Below are positions 29,874 through 37,582 of a DNA stretch of 64,000 nucleotides, in pieces. Origin of the DNA: Pseudoxanthomonas sp. YR558 (GTDB lineage Bacteria > Pseudomonadota > Gammaproteobacteria > Xanthomonadales > Xanthomonadaceae); NCBI RefSeq assembly GCF_900116385.1, contig NZ_FPCI01000001.1, positions 1,488,001-1,552,000 of the forward strand, read 5' to 3'. The notes under the pieces were generated by a model. The model searched no databases. It saw nothing but the letters and a program-made list of their open reading frames with translations, and was not told the DNA's origin. The first letter of the stretch is position 1; each line of letters starts with the position of its first letter. The position numbers were made by a program, and so were the translations under genes.

Positions 29874-30554
29874 ATGACGAAGGAAAAGGTCGACTTCGAC
29901 CAATACACCGACAACTACAACGCACTGCTGCGCGAAGGAACGCAGTTCTTCTCCGCCAATGAAGAATACTTCGCCCGCTACAAGGTCGACGTCGTGCGGG
30001 ACATGGTCAGCACCCCGGTCAAGCGCGTGCTTGAGTACGGCTGCGGCATTGGCCGTAACGTCCCGTTCCTGCAACAGGCGTTTCCCGGCGCGGAGGTCAT
30101 CGGCACCGATATCTCTGCTGCCAGCCTGGAAACCGCTCGGCACGACATGCCCGATGTCCGTTTCGAGGTGGAACGCGAAGACCTGGAAATCGGCCAGTTC
30201 GACCTGATCTTCGTCGCCGGCGTTTTCCATCACATTCCCCAGGGCGAGCGGGCGGGCGCGATGGACACCATCGCGCGTCGGCTGACGGCCAACGGCTCCG
30301 CGTTCGTCTTCGAACACAACCCCTACAACCCGGTTACACGCCGCATCGTCAACAACTGTCCCTACGACGCGGACGCGGTGCTGCTGAAACCGTCGGAATT
30401 GCGCGGCCTGTTCTCCGGCGCCGGCATGAGACCGAGCGCCAAAGAGTACTGCCTGTTCATTCCCCCGCGATTGTCGGCGCTTTCCGGCCTGGAGAAGTAC
30501 CTGGGATGGCTGCCGCTCGGCGGTCAGTACTGGGTGCGCGGCGACCGCACGTAA
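29874..30554 (+). CDS. Class I SAM-dependent methyltransferase
   Basis: A 226-residue methyltransferase. The SAM-binding motif I is VLEYGCGIGRNVPFL, followed by an acidic residue in VIGTDISAASLETA and motif IV in FDLIFVAGVFHHIP. It carries no membrane segment. It sits between the Nudix hydrolase and the GtrA-like gene, whose start overlaps its stop by one base (TAATG), so it belongs to the plus-strand arm. Methylation of a nucleotide sugar or lipid-linked sugar is plausible but not shown. Confidence 0.88.
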   Translation: MTKEKVDFDQYTDNYNALLREGTQFFSANEEYFARYKVDVVRDMVSTPVKRVLEYGCGIGRNVPFLQQAFPGAEVIGTDISAASLETARHDMPDVRFEVEREDLEIGQFDLIFVAGVFHHIPQGERAGAMDTIARRLTANGSAFVFEHNPYNPVTRRIVNNCPYDADAVLLKPSELRGLFSGAGMRPSAKEYCLFIPPRLSALSGLEKYLGWLPLGGQYWVRGDRT

Positions 30555-30961
30555 TGTCGCAGTTCATTCGGTTCGTCATGGTCGGCGTGTTCAACACGCT
30601 GTATGGCTTTGCGATCATCTTCGCCTGCATGTACTGGCTTGGGCTGGGCACCTTCGTCAGCAACGCGATCGGCTATGTATGCGGACTGATAACGTCCTAC
30701 GTGCTGAATCGCGTTTTCACGTTCAAGAGCGAGGCCACTGGGCCCGGCGAAGCCATGCGTTTCCTCGTCGTGTTCGTCGTGGCGTACGTCGCCAACCTGG
30801 CACTGCTATACGCGTGCGTGCATTGGGCCGGCATCCATGCAGGACTCTCCCAAGTCATTGCCGGCGCGGCCTATGTAGCCGCGTCGTTCCTGCTCAACAA
30901 GTTCTACGTATTCCGCCAGCACCATCCCGTCGGGCCGGATGCGCGGGAACCCTCCCCTTAA
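30554..30961 (+). CDS. GtrA-family membrane protein (putative lipid-linked sugar flippase)
   Basis: A 135-residue membrane protein with four hydrophobic helices and the GtrA family pattern: FIRFVMVGVFNTLYGF at the N-terminus and FLLNKFYVFRQ at the C-terminus, with SYVLNRVFTF in the middle. In phage and O-antigen modification loci GtrA flips an undecaprenyl-phosphate-linked sugar to the periplasm. Here it is the last gene of the plus arm and converges, 28 bases apart, with the minus arm that carries a GtrB-like GT2 and a YfhO-like protein. Confidence 0.88.
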   Translation: MSQFIRFVMVGVFNTLYGFAIIFACMYWLGLGTFVSNAIGYVCGLITSYVLNRVFTFKSEATGPGEAMRFLVVFVVAYVANLALLYACVHWAGIHAGLSQVIAGAAYVAASFLLNKFYVFRQHHPVGPDAREPSP

Positions 30962-30989
30962 ACGACGCCACGGTCGGCGGACCCGCTCG

Positions 30990-32216
30990 TCAAAGCCTGT
31001 CGTCCAGCGATTTTCCCGTCTCGCGATGCGAGAAGCCGGGAACCACGCTTTGGATGGCGTCAACGATTCCCTGCTTGTCGACAGCGCCATCGACGCGCTG
31101 AACCGCGTCTTCAAGCAACGAGATGACATCCCTAGTCAGCGCCTGCGTAGGGACATGCTTCACCGCCGCAAGGGTTTGGAGCCCACTATCGATGAGCGAT
31201 TCGTCCTGACCGACGAACTCCTCGTAGGGCTTCTCGCCACTTGTGTCAAGCGGCGTCAGCAGCAGAGGATAGCGACCTTCGGCCACGAGTGAATCAATCG
31301 CCGCCCGAGCCTCGGACTCCTCCTCGAAAAACACGGGCTCGTAGCCGGCGCATTCGAGCACCCTCGATGCCACCTCTTCAAGCAGCTGGAGTTCGCTGCG
31401 TGGATCCAGGCGAGGGAACAGTACCGAATCCGGCTGACCCAGCATCGAGGCGAGCAGGCAGATCTCACCGGACTCCGCCTGGGATACGAAATAGCGTCGC
31501 GTATCGCGTGGCGCAGCCAGTGGCTGGCGTTTCGCCAAGCGCGACAAGAAGCCCTGCAAGAGGCTCCCATTGGAAAATGCAACGTTGGCGAACCTCGCCG
31601 TGGTGCGCGTTCCAGGCACAGCGAGCGCCTCATCGAACACCACATCCTCCATCAATCGCTTGCTCGCTCCCATCAAACTGGTGGGATTGGCCGCTTTGTC
31701 GGTGGACACGGCAAAGTAACGCTCTCCGTGCCCACCCTTCTGCAACCACTGGCGGAAGCGGATGTGGCGGACCACATTGGTGTCGATCATCTGCAACAGC
31801 GAATAGACGTCCTTTTCCGAGCGCACGTGCTTCAACGCCGCGAAGTTCAACACGATGTCGAAACGCTCGGTATCCATCAAGTACCGACCCATCACCGGCG
31901 ACCCGTAGTCGAGCGGCAGCGTGCGGAACTCTGTGACGGACAGCCCGCCGGGGCGTCCGCGCAAGTCGCGCACGAGTTCGGCAAGGTAGTTCTCGCTCTG
32001 GTCCACGATATGAAGCGCCGACGGCGCCAGATCGGCGATAAGCATAGTCGTCGCCGACCCGATGGTCCCGCCTCCACCCACTACCAGGACACGCCGTCCT
32101 TGGACGGCATCACGCAGCGCCGCTCGCTGCTCAATCAGATCCGGACGGAAGTGCGACTGGTCGCGCTTGAGCACCGCGTGATCGAGCGCCGTCTGGTCCA
32201 AGCTGATTGTGTTCAT
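30990..32216 (-). CDS. Soluble nucleotide-sugar 4,6-dehydratase-like SDR (CapD/FlaA1 family)
   Basis: A 408-residue extended SDR of the polysaccharide-biosynthesis CapD/WbpM/FlaA1 group. The NAD-binding motif is VLVVGGGGTIGS near residue 45, followed by DIVLNFAALKHVRSEKD. The catalytic area is AVSTDKAANPTSLMGASKRL, giving the S-M-K type triad of WbpM-like dehydratases instead of Y-x3-K. The membrane domains of WbpM are absent. The C-terminal 120 residues (from about 290) are less familiar. Last gene of the minus arm; its start overlaps the GT2 stop (ATGA). Substrate is probably a UDP- or other NDP-hexose. Confidence 0.82.
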   Translation of the reverse strand: MNTISLDQTALDHAVLKRDQSHFRPDLIEQRAALRDAVQGRRVLVVGGGGTIGSATTMLIADLAPSALHIVDQSENYLAELVRDLRGRPGGLSVTEFRTLPLDYGSPVMGRYLMDTERFDIVLNFAALKHVRSEKDVYSLLQMIDTNVVRHIRFRQWLQKGGHGERYFAVSTDKAANPTSLMGASKRLMEDVVFDEALAVPGTRTTARFANVAFSNGSLLQGFLSRLAKRQPLAAPRDTRRYFVSQAESGEICLLASMLGQPDSVLFPRLDPRSELQLLEEVASRVLECAGYEPVFFEEESEARAAIDSLVAEGRYPLLLTPLDTSGEKPYEEFVGQDESLIDSGLQTLAAVKHVPTQALTRDVISLLEDAVQRVDGAVDKQGIVDAIQSVVPGFSHRETGKSLDDRL

Positions 32217-33202
32217 TGGCGCGTTCCCAAGTGATCCGTTGTGTTGGCACCGGCCTCGAGGCCAGCGCCCTTCCCATGATGCTCAGCCACGATGTAGCGA
32301 GGACGTTGCTTCACTTCGTCGAACACTTGGCCAAGGTACTCGCCGATGATGCCCATGAAGAACAACTGCATGCCGCCGAGCAACGCCATGAACGTGATGA
32401 TGGACGCCCAGCCGGGGACGTCGATCTCCCCGACAAGATAGGCCAGCACCAGCGAGGCCCCAGCGAGCAGACTGAGCGCCGACATCGCTAGGCCCGCGAT
32501 CGTGCACAGCCGCAACGGGGTCTTCGAGAACGAACTGATGCCCTGCAGCGCGAAGTTGAAGAGAATGCCAGGACGGTAGTTCGATGCCCCGTGCTCGCGC
32601 TTGAGCGGCTGGAACTCGACGTGGGCGACGTTGAATCCCACCCAAGCCACAAGACCGCGCAGAAACGCGTTGCGCTCTTTCAGGTGGTCCCGCAACACCT
32701 GGACAACGCAGCGATCCAACAAGCGATAGTCCGCCGCGCCGCCCCGCAGCTCGATGGAACCGATGCTGGACAGGATGCGGTAGAACCATGCCGATGTGGC
32801 ACGCTTGAGCAGGCCGGTCTCTGCGCCGTCCTGACGAAGCGTCTGCACTATCTGAGCACCACCCTCCCATTTCTCCACAAGTGTCGCGATCAATTCCGGA
32901 GGATGCTGTCCGTCGCTGTCCAGCATGACCAGCGCGTCCGCGTCAGAGGCATCGATGCCCGCCAACAACGCAGCCTGGTGGCCAAATCGGCGCGACATCA
33001 CGATGACCTCCACATCCGGATCCCGGGCTGCCAGATCTGCCAGGATGGCCTCGCTGCGGTCGCCCGCGGGATCGACGACGTACATGTAGCTCAACGCGTA
33101 GCGCTGGCGCAGCGATTTCGTCGCGGCAACGAGCTTGCCGTGGAATTCGGCGATGCCGGCCTCCTCCCGGAAAACTGGACAGAGAATCTGGATTCTTCTC
33201 AC
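32213..33202 (-). CDS. GtrB/DPM1-like polyprenyl-phosphate glycosyltransferase (GT2)
   Basis: A 329-residue GT2 enzyme with an N-terminal GT-A domain and two C-terminal membrane helices (about 235-255 and 270-295). The start is GTG at 33202, overlapping the epimerase stop (GTGA). Motifs are ILCPVFREE, VIVMSRRFGHQAALLAGID, MLDSDGQHPPELI (DXD) and GIIGEYLGQVFDEVKQRPRY, the end typical of GtrB/ArnC-type enzymes that load a sugar on undecaprenyl phosphate. With GtrA (30554) and the YfhO protein (34781) it completes a three-component periplasmic glycosylation set. Confidence 0.88.
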   Translation of the reverse strand: MRRIQILCPVFREEAGIAEFHGKLVAATKSLRQRYALSYMYVVDPAGDRSEAILADLAARDPDVEVIVMSRRFGHQAALLAGIDASDADALVMLDSDGQHPPELIATLVEKWEGGAQIVQTLRQDGAETGLLKRATSAWFYRILSSIGSIELRGGAADYRLLDRCVVQVLRDHLKERNAFLRGLVAWVGFNVAHVEFQPLKREHGASNYRPGILFNFALQGISSFSKTPLRLCTIAGLAMSALSLLAGASLVLAYLVGEIDVPGWASIITFMALLGGMQLFFMGIIGEYLGQVFDEVKQRPRYIVAEHHGKGAGLEAGANTTDHLGTRQ

Positions 33203-34074
33203 GATTGAAACCCTTCGATGACGCGCTGAATCCCGTCTTCGAGCGAGACGCGAGGCGCCCACCCGGATTCCTGGCGAAGCAGCGCAGTGTCGGCGACGAC
33301 GTCCTGAATCTCGTTTGTCCGTGGCTGACCCACCGCACGCACGCGTTTGCGCGATCCCGTGCGACGCAGCACCACGTCCACCACCTCGCTGACGCTGTGC
33401 GATACGCCGTGCCCGACATTGTAGATGCGGAAAGTTTCGCGCGGCATCGCATGCAACAGCGCATCGACCGCGTCATCCACGTACAGATAGTCGCGCCGCG
33501 GCGAAAGATCCATGAGCTCAATATCCGCGTCGCCGGGTTCCAGCGCCTGCTCGACGATGCGCGGAATCAAGAAACGATTGCTCTGTCCCGGCCCGTAGAC
33601 ATTGAAGAGGCGAATGGCCGATACGTTCATGCGGAAAACATCCGCGTACCAGGCACACGCTTGCTCTCCCATCCATTTGGAGAACGCATAAGGATTGTTG
33701 GGGTCGATCGGATGTAGCTCGCCGATCGGCAGTTCCCGCGGCGCTCCGTAGATGTACGCCCCGACGTAGGTCAGTGAGCTTCGCGAACGCCGGCATTGAT
33801 CCAGCACACGCACGGTGCCATGCGCATTGACCAGGTGGAACCGGACCGGATCCTCCCAAGAGTCGGGCACGCCCGTTTCCGCCGCCAGGTGGAACACATG
33901 ATCGACGCCTTCCAGAGGCAACTCATCCTCGAGCAGACGGAAGCCGGTACTGCGGCCAAGGCCGGTGACGCGGCAGCCCAAGCCCTCCAGCCGCTTCACG
34001 AGGGCGCGACCGAGGAAACCGTTCGCGCCGGTGACCACGACGTGCAATCCGCGATAGTGGTCCTGCGGGCTCAT
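33199..34074 (-). CDS. NAD-dependent nucleotide-sugar epimerase/dehydratase/reductase
   Basis: A 291-residue extended SDR. The nucleotide motif is VVTGANGFLGRAL (residues 13-25), the active-site tyrosine-lysine pair is in YAFSKWMGEQ and the N-terminal HLAAETGVPDSWEDP is typical. C-terminal RRDYLYVDDAVDAL is the usual substrate-domain hallmark. No specificity can be read. It lies between a nucleotidyltransferase and a GT2, each with 4-base overlaps, so it probably acts on the NDP-sugar that the GT2 transfers. Confidence 0.88.
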   Translation of the reverse strand: MSPQDHYRGLHVVVTGANGFLGRALVKRLEGLGCRVTGLGRSTGFRLLEDELPLEGVDHVFHLAAETGVPDSWEDPVRFHLVNAHGTVRVLDQCRRSRSSLTYVGAYIYGAPRELPIGELHPIDPNNPYAFSKWMGEQACAWYADVFRMNVSAIRLFNVYGPGQSNRFLIPRIVEQALEPGDADIELMDLSPRRDYLYVDDAVDALLHAMPRETFRIYNVGHGVSHSVSEVVDVVLRRTGSRKRVRAVGQPRTNEIQDVVADTALLRQESGWAPRVSLEDGIQRVIEGFQS

Positions 34075-34781
34075 GCAATGACAAGACGCTTCGAGAGTTC
34101 AGGCCAATCGTCGATGGCGCGCTCGTAGTCGTCGGGTCTACCGATATCCAACCAGTACCCCAGGTGGGGAACCACGGTCACCTGCTTCTGCTCCGCAAGG
34201 AAACCCAGCACCAGGTGATCGAATCCATAAGCCTGGTCGGGGGGAATGTTGTCGAGCGTCCTGCGTGAGACCGCGTAGACGCCCATGCTCACCAGGAACG
34301 GAATGCTCGGCTTCTCATCGAAGCCTACGAGCGTGTTGCCTCCGTCCACCTTCAGCACACCATAGTCGATGCGCTGATCGCGCGCGGCGGCCGAAATCGT
34401 GAAAAGACGATCCTCCGCAGCGTGAGCGTCGAGGAACTCTCCGTAATGGACGTCGGTAAGGATGTCCCCGTTCATCACCAGGAAGTGTTCTGGAAGATCC
34501 TCGATGAGTTTCAGCGGCCCCATGGTGCTGAGCGCCTTGGATTCCAGCGAGTAGTCGATCTTCATGCCCCATTTGGAGCCGTCGCCGAAGAAAGCGCGGA
34601 ACAGGTCTGCCTGGTGGTTGACGGCCAGCGTAACGTGTCCGAACCCTTGTGAACGAAGCTGACGGATGATGACTTCTAGAATCGGATACTCACCGATCGG
34701 CATCAGCGGCTTCGGAAGCGCGACAGTGTAGGGGCGCAGGCGTGTTCCCTTGCCGCCCGCCAGGATTACAGCTCGTTTCAT
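34071..34781 (-). CDS. Sugar-phosphate nucleotidyltransferase
   Basis: A 236-residue NTP-transferase domain enzyme that makes an NDP-sugar from NTP and a sugar-1-phosphate. The signature AVILAGGKGTRLRPYT starts at residue 4, followed by PKPLMPIGEYPILE. MNGDILTD carries the metal-binding Asp, and WLDIGRPDDYERA closes the domain. The ATG at 34781 shares one base with the YfhO stop (TGATG); the longer frame to 34835 reads through that gene. The base specificity (GTP, CTP, UTP or dTTP) is not evident. Together with the SDR and the dehydratase it forms a second nucleotide-sugar pathway in the locus. Confidence 0.88.
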   Translation of the reverse strand: MKRAVILAGGKGTRLRPYTVALPKPLMPIGEYPILEVIIRQLRSQGFGHVTLAVNHQADLFRAFFGDGSKWGMKIDYSLESKALSTMGPLKLIEDLPEHFLVMNGDILTDVHYGEFLDAHAAEDRLFTISAAARDQRIDYGVLKVDGGNTLVGFDEKPSIPFLVSMGVYAVSRRTLDNIPPDQAYGFDHLVLGFLAEQKQVTVVPHLGYWLDIGRPDDYERAIDDWPELSKRLVIA

Positions 34782-37582
34782 CAGGATTGACCTTGCTTGG
34801 TTTGAATTCCTTCCCGCCGACGCCTGAAGCCCCACGCCAGCATCACAGCCAGTGACGCCAGCGTGGCGCCCGACATCCAGAGCGCGACGGTGAAGTTTCT
34901 CGGTCGGAAGCGCAGCACGATCTCATGACTACCCGTGCCGACGGGAACGCCCAGCAGAATGCCATCGGCCGGAATGACGCTCAAGGATCTGCCGCCCATC
35001 TCGGCGACCCAACCGTGGTGGTAGGCCGAGCTGACGACCAGTACGCCAGGCCCGTCTGTCTGCGTCCTGATCCGCCAATATCCATTGCGCCGCTCGACAA
35101 TGTCCGCCGATGCCCCTTGCTGGCAAGCGCTGGGCAGGATCAAGCGCTTTTCGGTCAACACAGTCGTGAAGGGGTCGAAGCCCGTATCGTTCCGGCTGGC
35201 GGAGAGAACCTTCGCGATCGCAGGCAAGTCCGCCTGCTGCGTCTTGCACGCCACCCAGGCCATCGAACGGTAGTCGTGGCGCTCCCGGATGGCCGTTTCG
35301 CCGCCCCATGCCAACGGCTGGGACAGCGCGGGCGGTCGCACAACGCCCGCATCGGCGGACGCAAGGGACTGCCACATCCCCGAACGCGCGTCGCGAACCT
35401 GGACCTGCACCACTTTCAGGGGCGCCTTGCCACCTGGGACGACATCGATCTCGATCCGCGCAGGAAAGCCCGGCTCAACGCTCCATGCGCCTTCGTAGTT
35501 GTGCCCCTGAAAGCCGCCCGCATCGAAGGAGTCGGCTATCGGTGGGCGGCGATGCGCGATCACGCCCACGAGATCGGTGCGATCGTGTGCCCATTCTCCG
35601 GTATCGCGCCCCACCTCAACCGGCAGCGCAGCGATCTCTGCGCCATCGGTAGCGATCACGTCGAGCGTGGCGACAGGCGTGCCGTCCTTCAGCGCTTCGG
35701 AACAGGCCATGTGGCTCACGACGCGCACCTGATCCACCTGGGTCCCTTCAGGCACGACGAACGCCGCCGAGGCCTTCGGTACGGCGACACCGCAACCGCC
35801 ACCCAAGAGCTGTGGATCGCTGTTCACGAGGTCGCCCGCGATCCAGCGAACACCCAACACATCCAGAATTGGAGCGTCGAGGGGCACGCGAGGGAATGAA
35901 CCGGTAGGATCCGTGCCCGTCACCTGTGCGTACCGTGCACTCAACAGCGGGCCGTAACCGATCGCCGACGGCACGCCGAAATGCATGTTCACGTTGGGGC
36001 GCAACGTCTGCGCAGGCCACTCATTGGCTCCGAACGGCAGTACGCGACCGTCTCCCCGCGTCAGTGCGGGCGGCGGCGGCGCGTAACGTGCCGGGCTGAC
36101 ACTATCGGCGACGGCGATGGAGTACTTCCAATCGTGGTAGTAGCCGAAACTCGCCAGGTCCATCACGAGCAGTACTAGCAGCATGGCGAAGCGTCCGTGC
36201 CCGGGCCTGTGCAACCAGAACGCACACAGCAACGCCGTCGCGGCGATCAGCACGAGGGGAATCACGACATTCGGTGCCGACAAAGCGCCGCCCACGTGTG
36301 CAAGTAAGTTATCGGGCAACGCCGCCATCACGGATGCAGCAGCAAGCGACAGGCCGACGAGACTCACGATCCATGCGCCCCATCGCCCGCGAGCCTGCAA
36401 CCGCCCTCCCATGACCGCAGCCACGCCGTAGGCAGCCAGAACCGAGAGCGAAACGATCAAGATCCAGCCGAACCTAGCCTGCGCGCGGAACTTCCCAAGC
36501 ACGGGCAGGCGGTAGACGAGCTCGCCGAGCGGCGTCGCCGTTCCCAACGCCAACAAGAGTCCCGCTACCACACCGCCGACCCAGAACCAGATCGCAAACT
36601 TCCGATGGAACGCGGTGACCGCGAGTGAGGCGAGCATCCAACTGCCGATGCCGGCATAGAGGGCCAGCTCTGTCAGGTTGAAGGGGCCCGAGTAATAGCC
36701 ATATGGGCCCGGACCGTAGACGCCGTAGAGATTCGGGAACCAAAGCAGCCGGAGAGACAGGAAGTCGTGGCTGAAGCTTGCGAAGTCGTTGATCGACCAC
36801 GCGGCACGCACGCTTTGCCCGGCCGAGTCCAGCAGACCCACCAGCGCGGGCGCTGCGAGGAGCAAACCCGCCGCGAACAAGACGGTGATCCTGAGCAGAT
36901 ATCGGAGCGCGATGTTCCATTCGACTTCCCTGGCAGTAGCTACCGCGAGGAACAGCGCGTAACTGCCTGAGAACAGCAGGCTGATCACCGTCAATTGCGG
37001 GTGGCCGCCATAGACGCACATCGCGACGGCCGCTGCGCCCAGCGCAACCGGGCGCCAAGACGCATCGCGTGCAGCAAGCACGGCCCACAGCATCCAAGGC
37101 ATCCATGCCGCAGCGTGGATGATCGTCAGGTGGCCCAAGTGGCCCAGCATGAAGCCGCTACCGGACGCGACCAGCGCGCCGGTCAGTGCGCCCAGACGGG
37201 ACCCGGTCAGCTTGCGGCACAGTCCGTACATGCCGAGCGCCGCAACCACGTAGGCTGAGATCACCAGCGTATTGAAGGTGGGGCTTAGCCAGCGCAATGG
37301 GTACAGCGTCATCGCCTGAATGTCGAAGGCGACGGGGTATCCAGAGAGAATGAGGTCGTTCCAGAACTCCGTGATCGGCAGCCTGAACAGCGGCAGGTAG
37401 TAGATCTCGCCGTCGCCCGGCGCGAGCAGCACATGCTTCAGCAGCGCCGGCGAGAAGTAGATCGCATAGAACGCAATGAAGCAGAGCGCGAGCAGTAGCC
37501 AGGTGCCGATGCGCCTTTTCGAACGCGGGGCCTCATCGCCGCGCGCCGCGTATGTCCAGCGCGTCTGTTGAGGCGCGCTCAC
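34781..37582 (-). CDS. YfhO-family GT-C-like membrane glycosyltransferase
   Basis: A 933-residue membrane protein. Residues about 25-480 hold roughly a dozen transmembrane helices. A large extracytoplasmic region (about 485-895) follows, then one final helix near 900-920. The N-terminal loop LLAPGDGEIYYLPLF places an acidic pair between helix 1 and helix 2, as in GT-C transferases. The C-terminal GVLVVSSAYHHGWVAEMGG, VPVGTGSHEIVLRFRPRN pattern is the YfhO tail. The start is GTG at 37582, overlapping the tandem-GT stop (GTGA). It is the likely periplasmic transferase for the sugar delivered by the GT2 and GtrA proteins. Confidence 0.82.
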   Translation of the reverse strand: MSAPQQTRWTYAARGDEAPRSKRRIGTWLLLALCFIAFYAIYFSPALLKHVLLAPGDGEIYYLPLFRLPITEFWNDLILSGYPVAFDIQAMTLYPLRWLSPTFNTLVISAYVVAALGMYGLCRKLTGSRLGALTGALVASGSGFMLGHLGHLTIIHAAAWMPWMLWAVLAARDASWRPVALGAAAVAMCVYGGHPQLTVISLLFSGSYALFLAVATAREVEWNIALRYLLRITVLFAAGLLLAAPALVGLLDSAGQSVRAAWSINDFASFSHDFLSLRLLWFPNLYGVYGPGPYGYYSGPFNLTELALYAGIGSWMLASLAVTAFHRKFAIWFWVGGVVAGLLLALGTATPLGELVYRLPVLGKFRAQARFGWILIVSLSVLAAYGVAAVMGGRLQARGRWGAWIVSLVGLSLAAASVMAALPDNLLAHVGGALSAPNVVIPLVLIAATALLCAFWLHRPGHGRFAMLLVLLVMDLASFGYYHDWKYSIAVADSVSPARYAPPPPALTRGDGRVLPFGANEWPAQTLRPNVNMHFGVPSAIGYGPLLSARYAQVTGTDPTGSFPRVPLDAPILDVLGVRWIAGDLVNSDPQLLGGGCGVAVPKASAAFVVPEGTQVDQVRVVSHMACSEALKDGTPVATLDVIATDGAEIAALPVEVGRDTGEWAHDRTDLVGVIAHRRPPIADSFDAGGFQGHNYEGAWSVEPGFPARIEIDVVPGGKAPLKVVQVQVRDARSGMWQSLASADAGVVRPPALSQPLAWGGETAIRERHDYRSMAWVACKTQQADLPAIAKVLSASRNDTGFDPFTTVLTEKRLILPSACQQGASADIVERRNGYWRIRTQTDGPGVLVVSSAYHHGWVAEMGGRSLSVIPADGILLGVPVGTGSHEIVLRFRPRNFTVALWMSGATLASLAVMLAWGFRRRREGIQTKQGQS

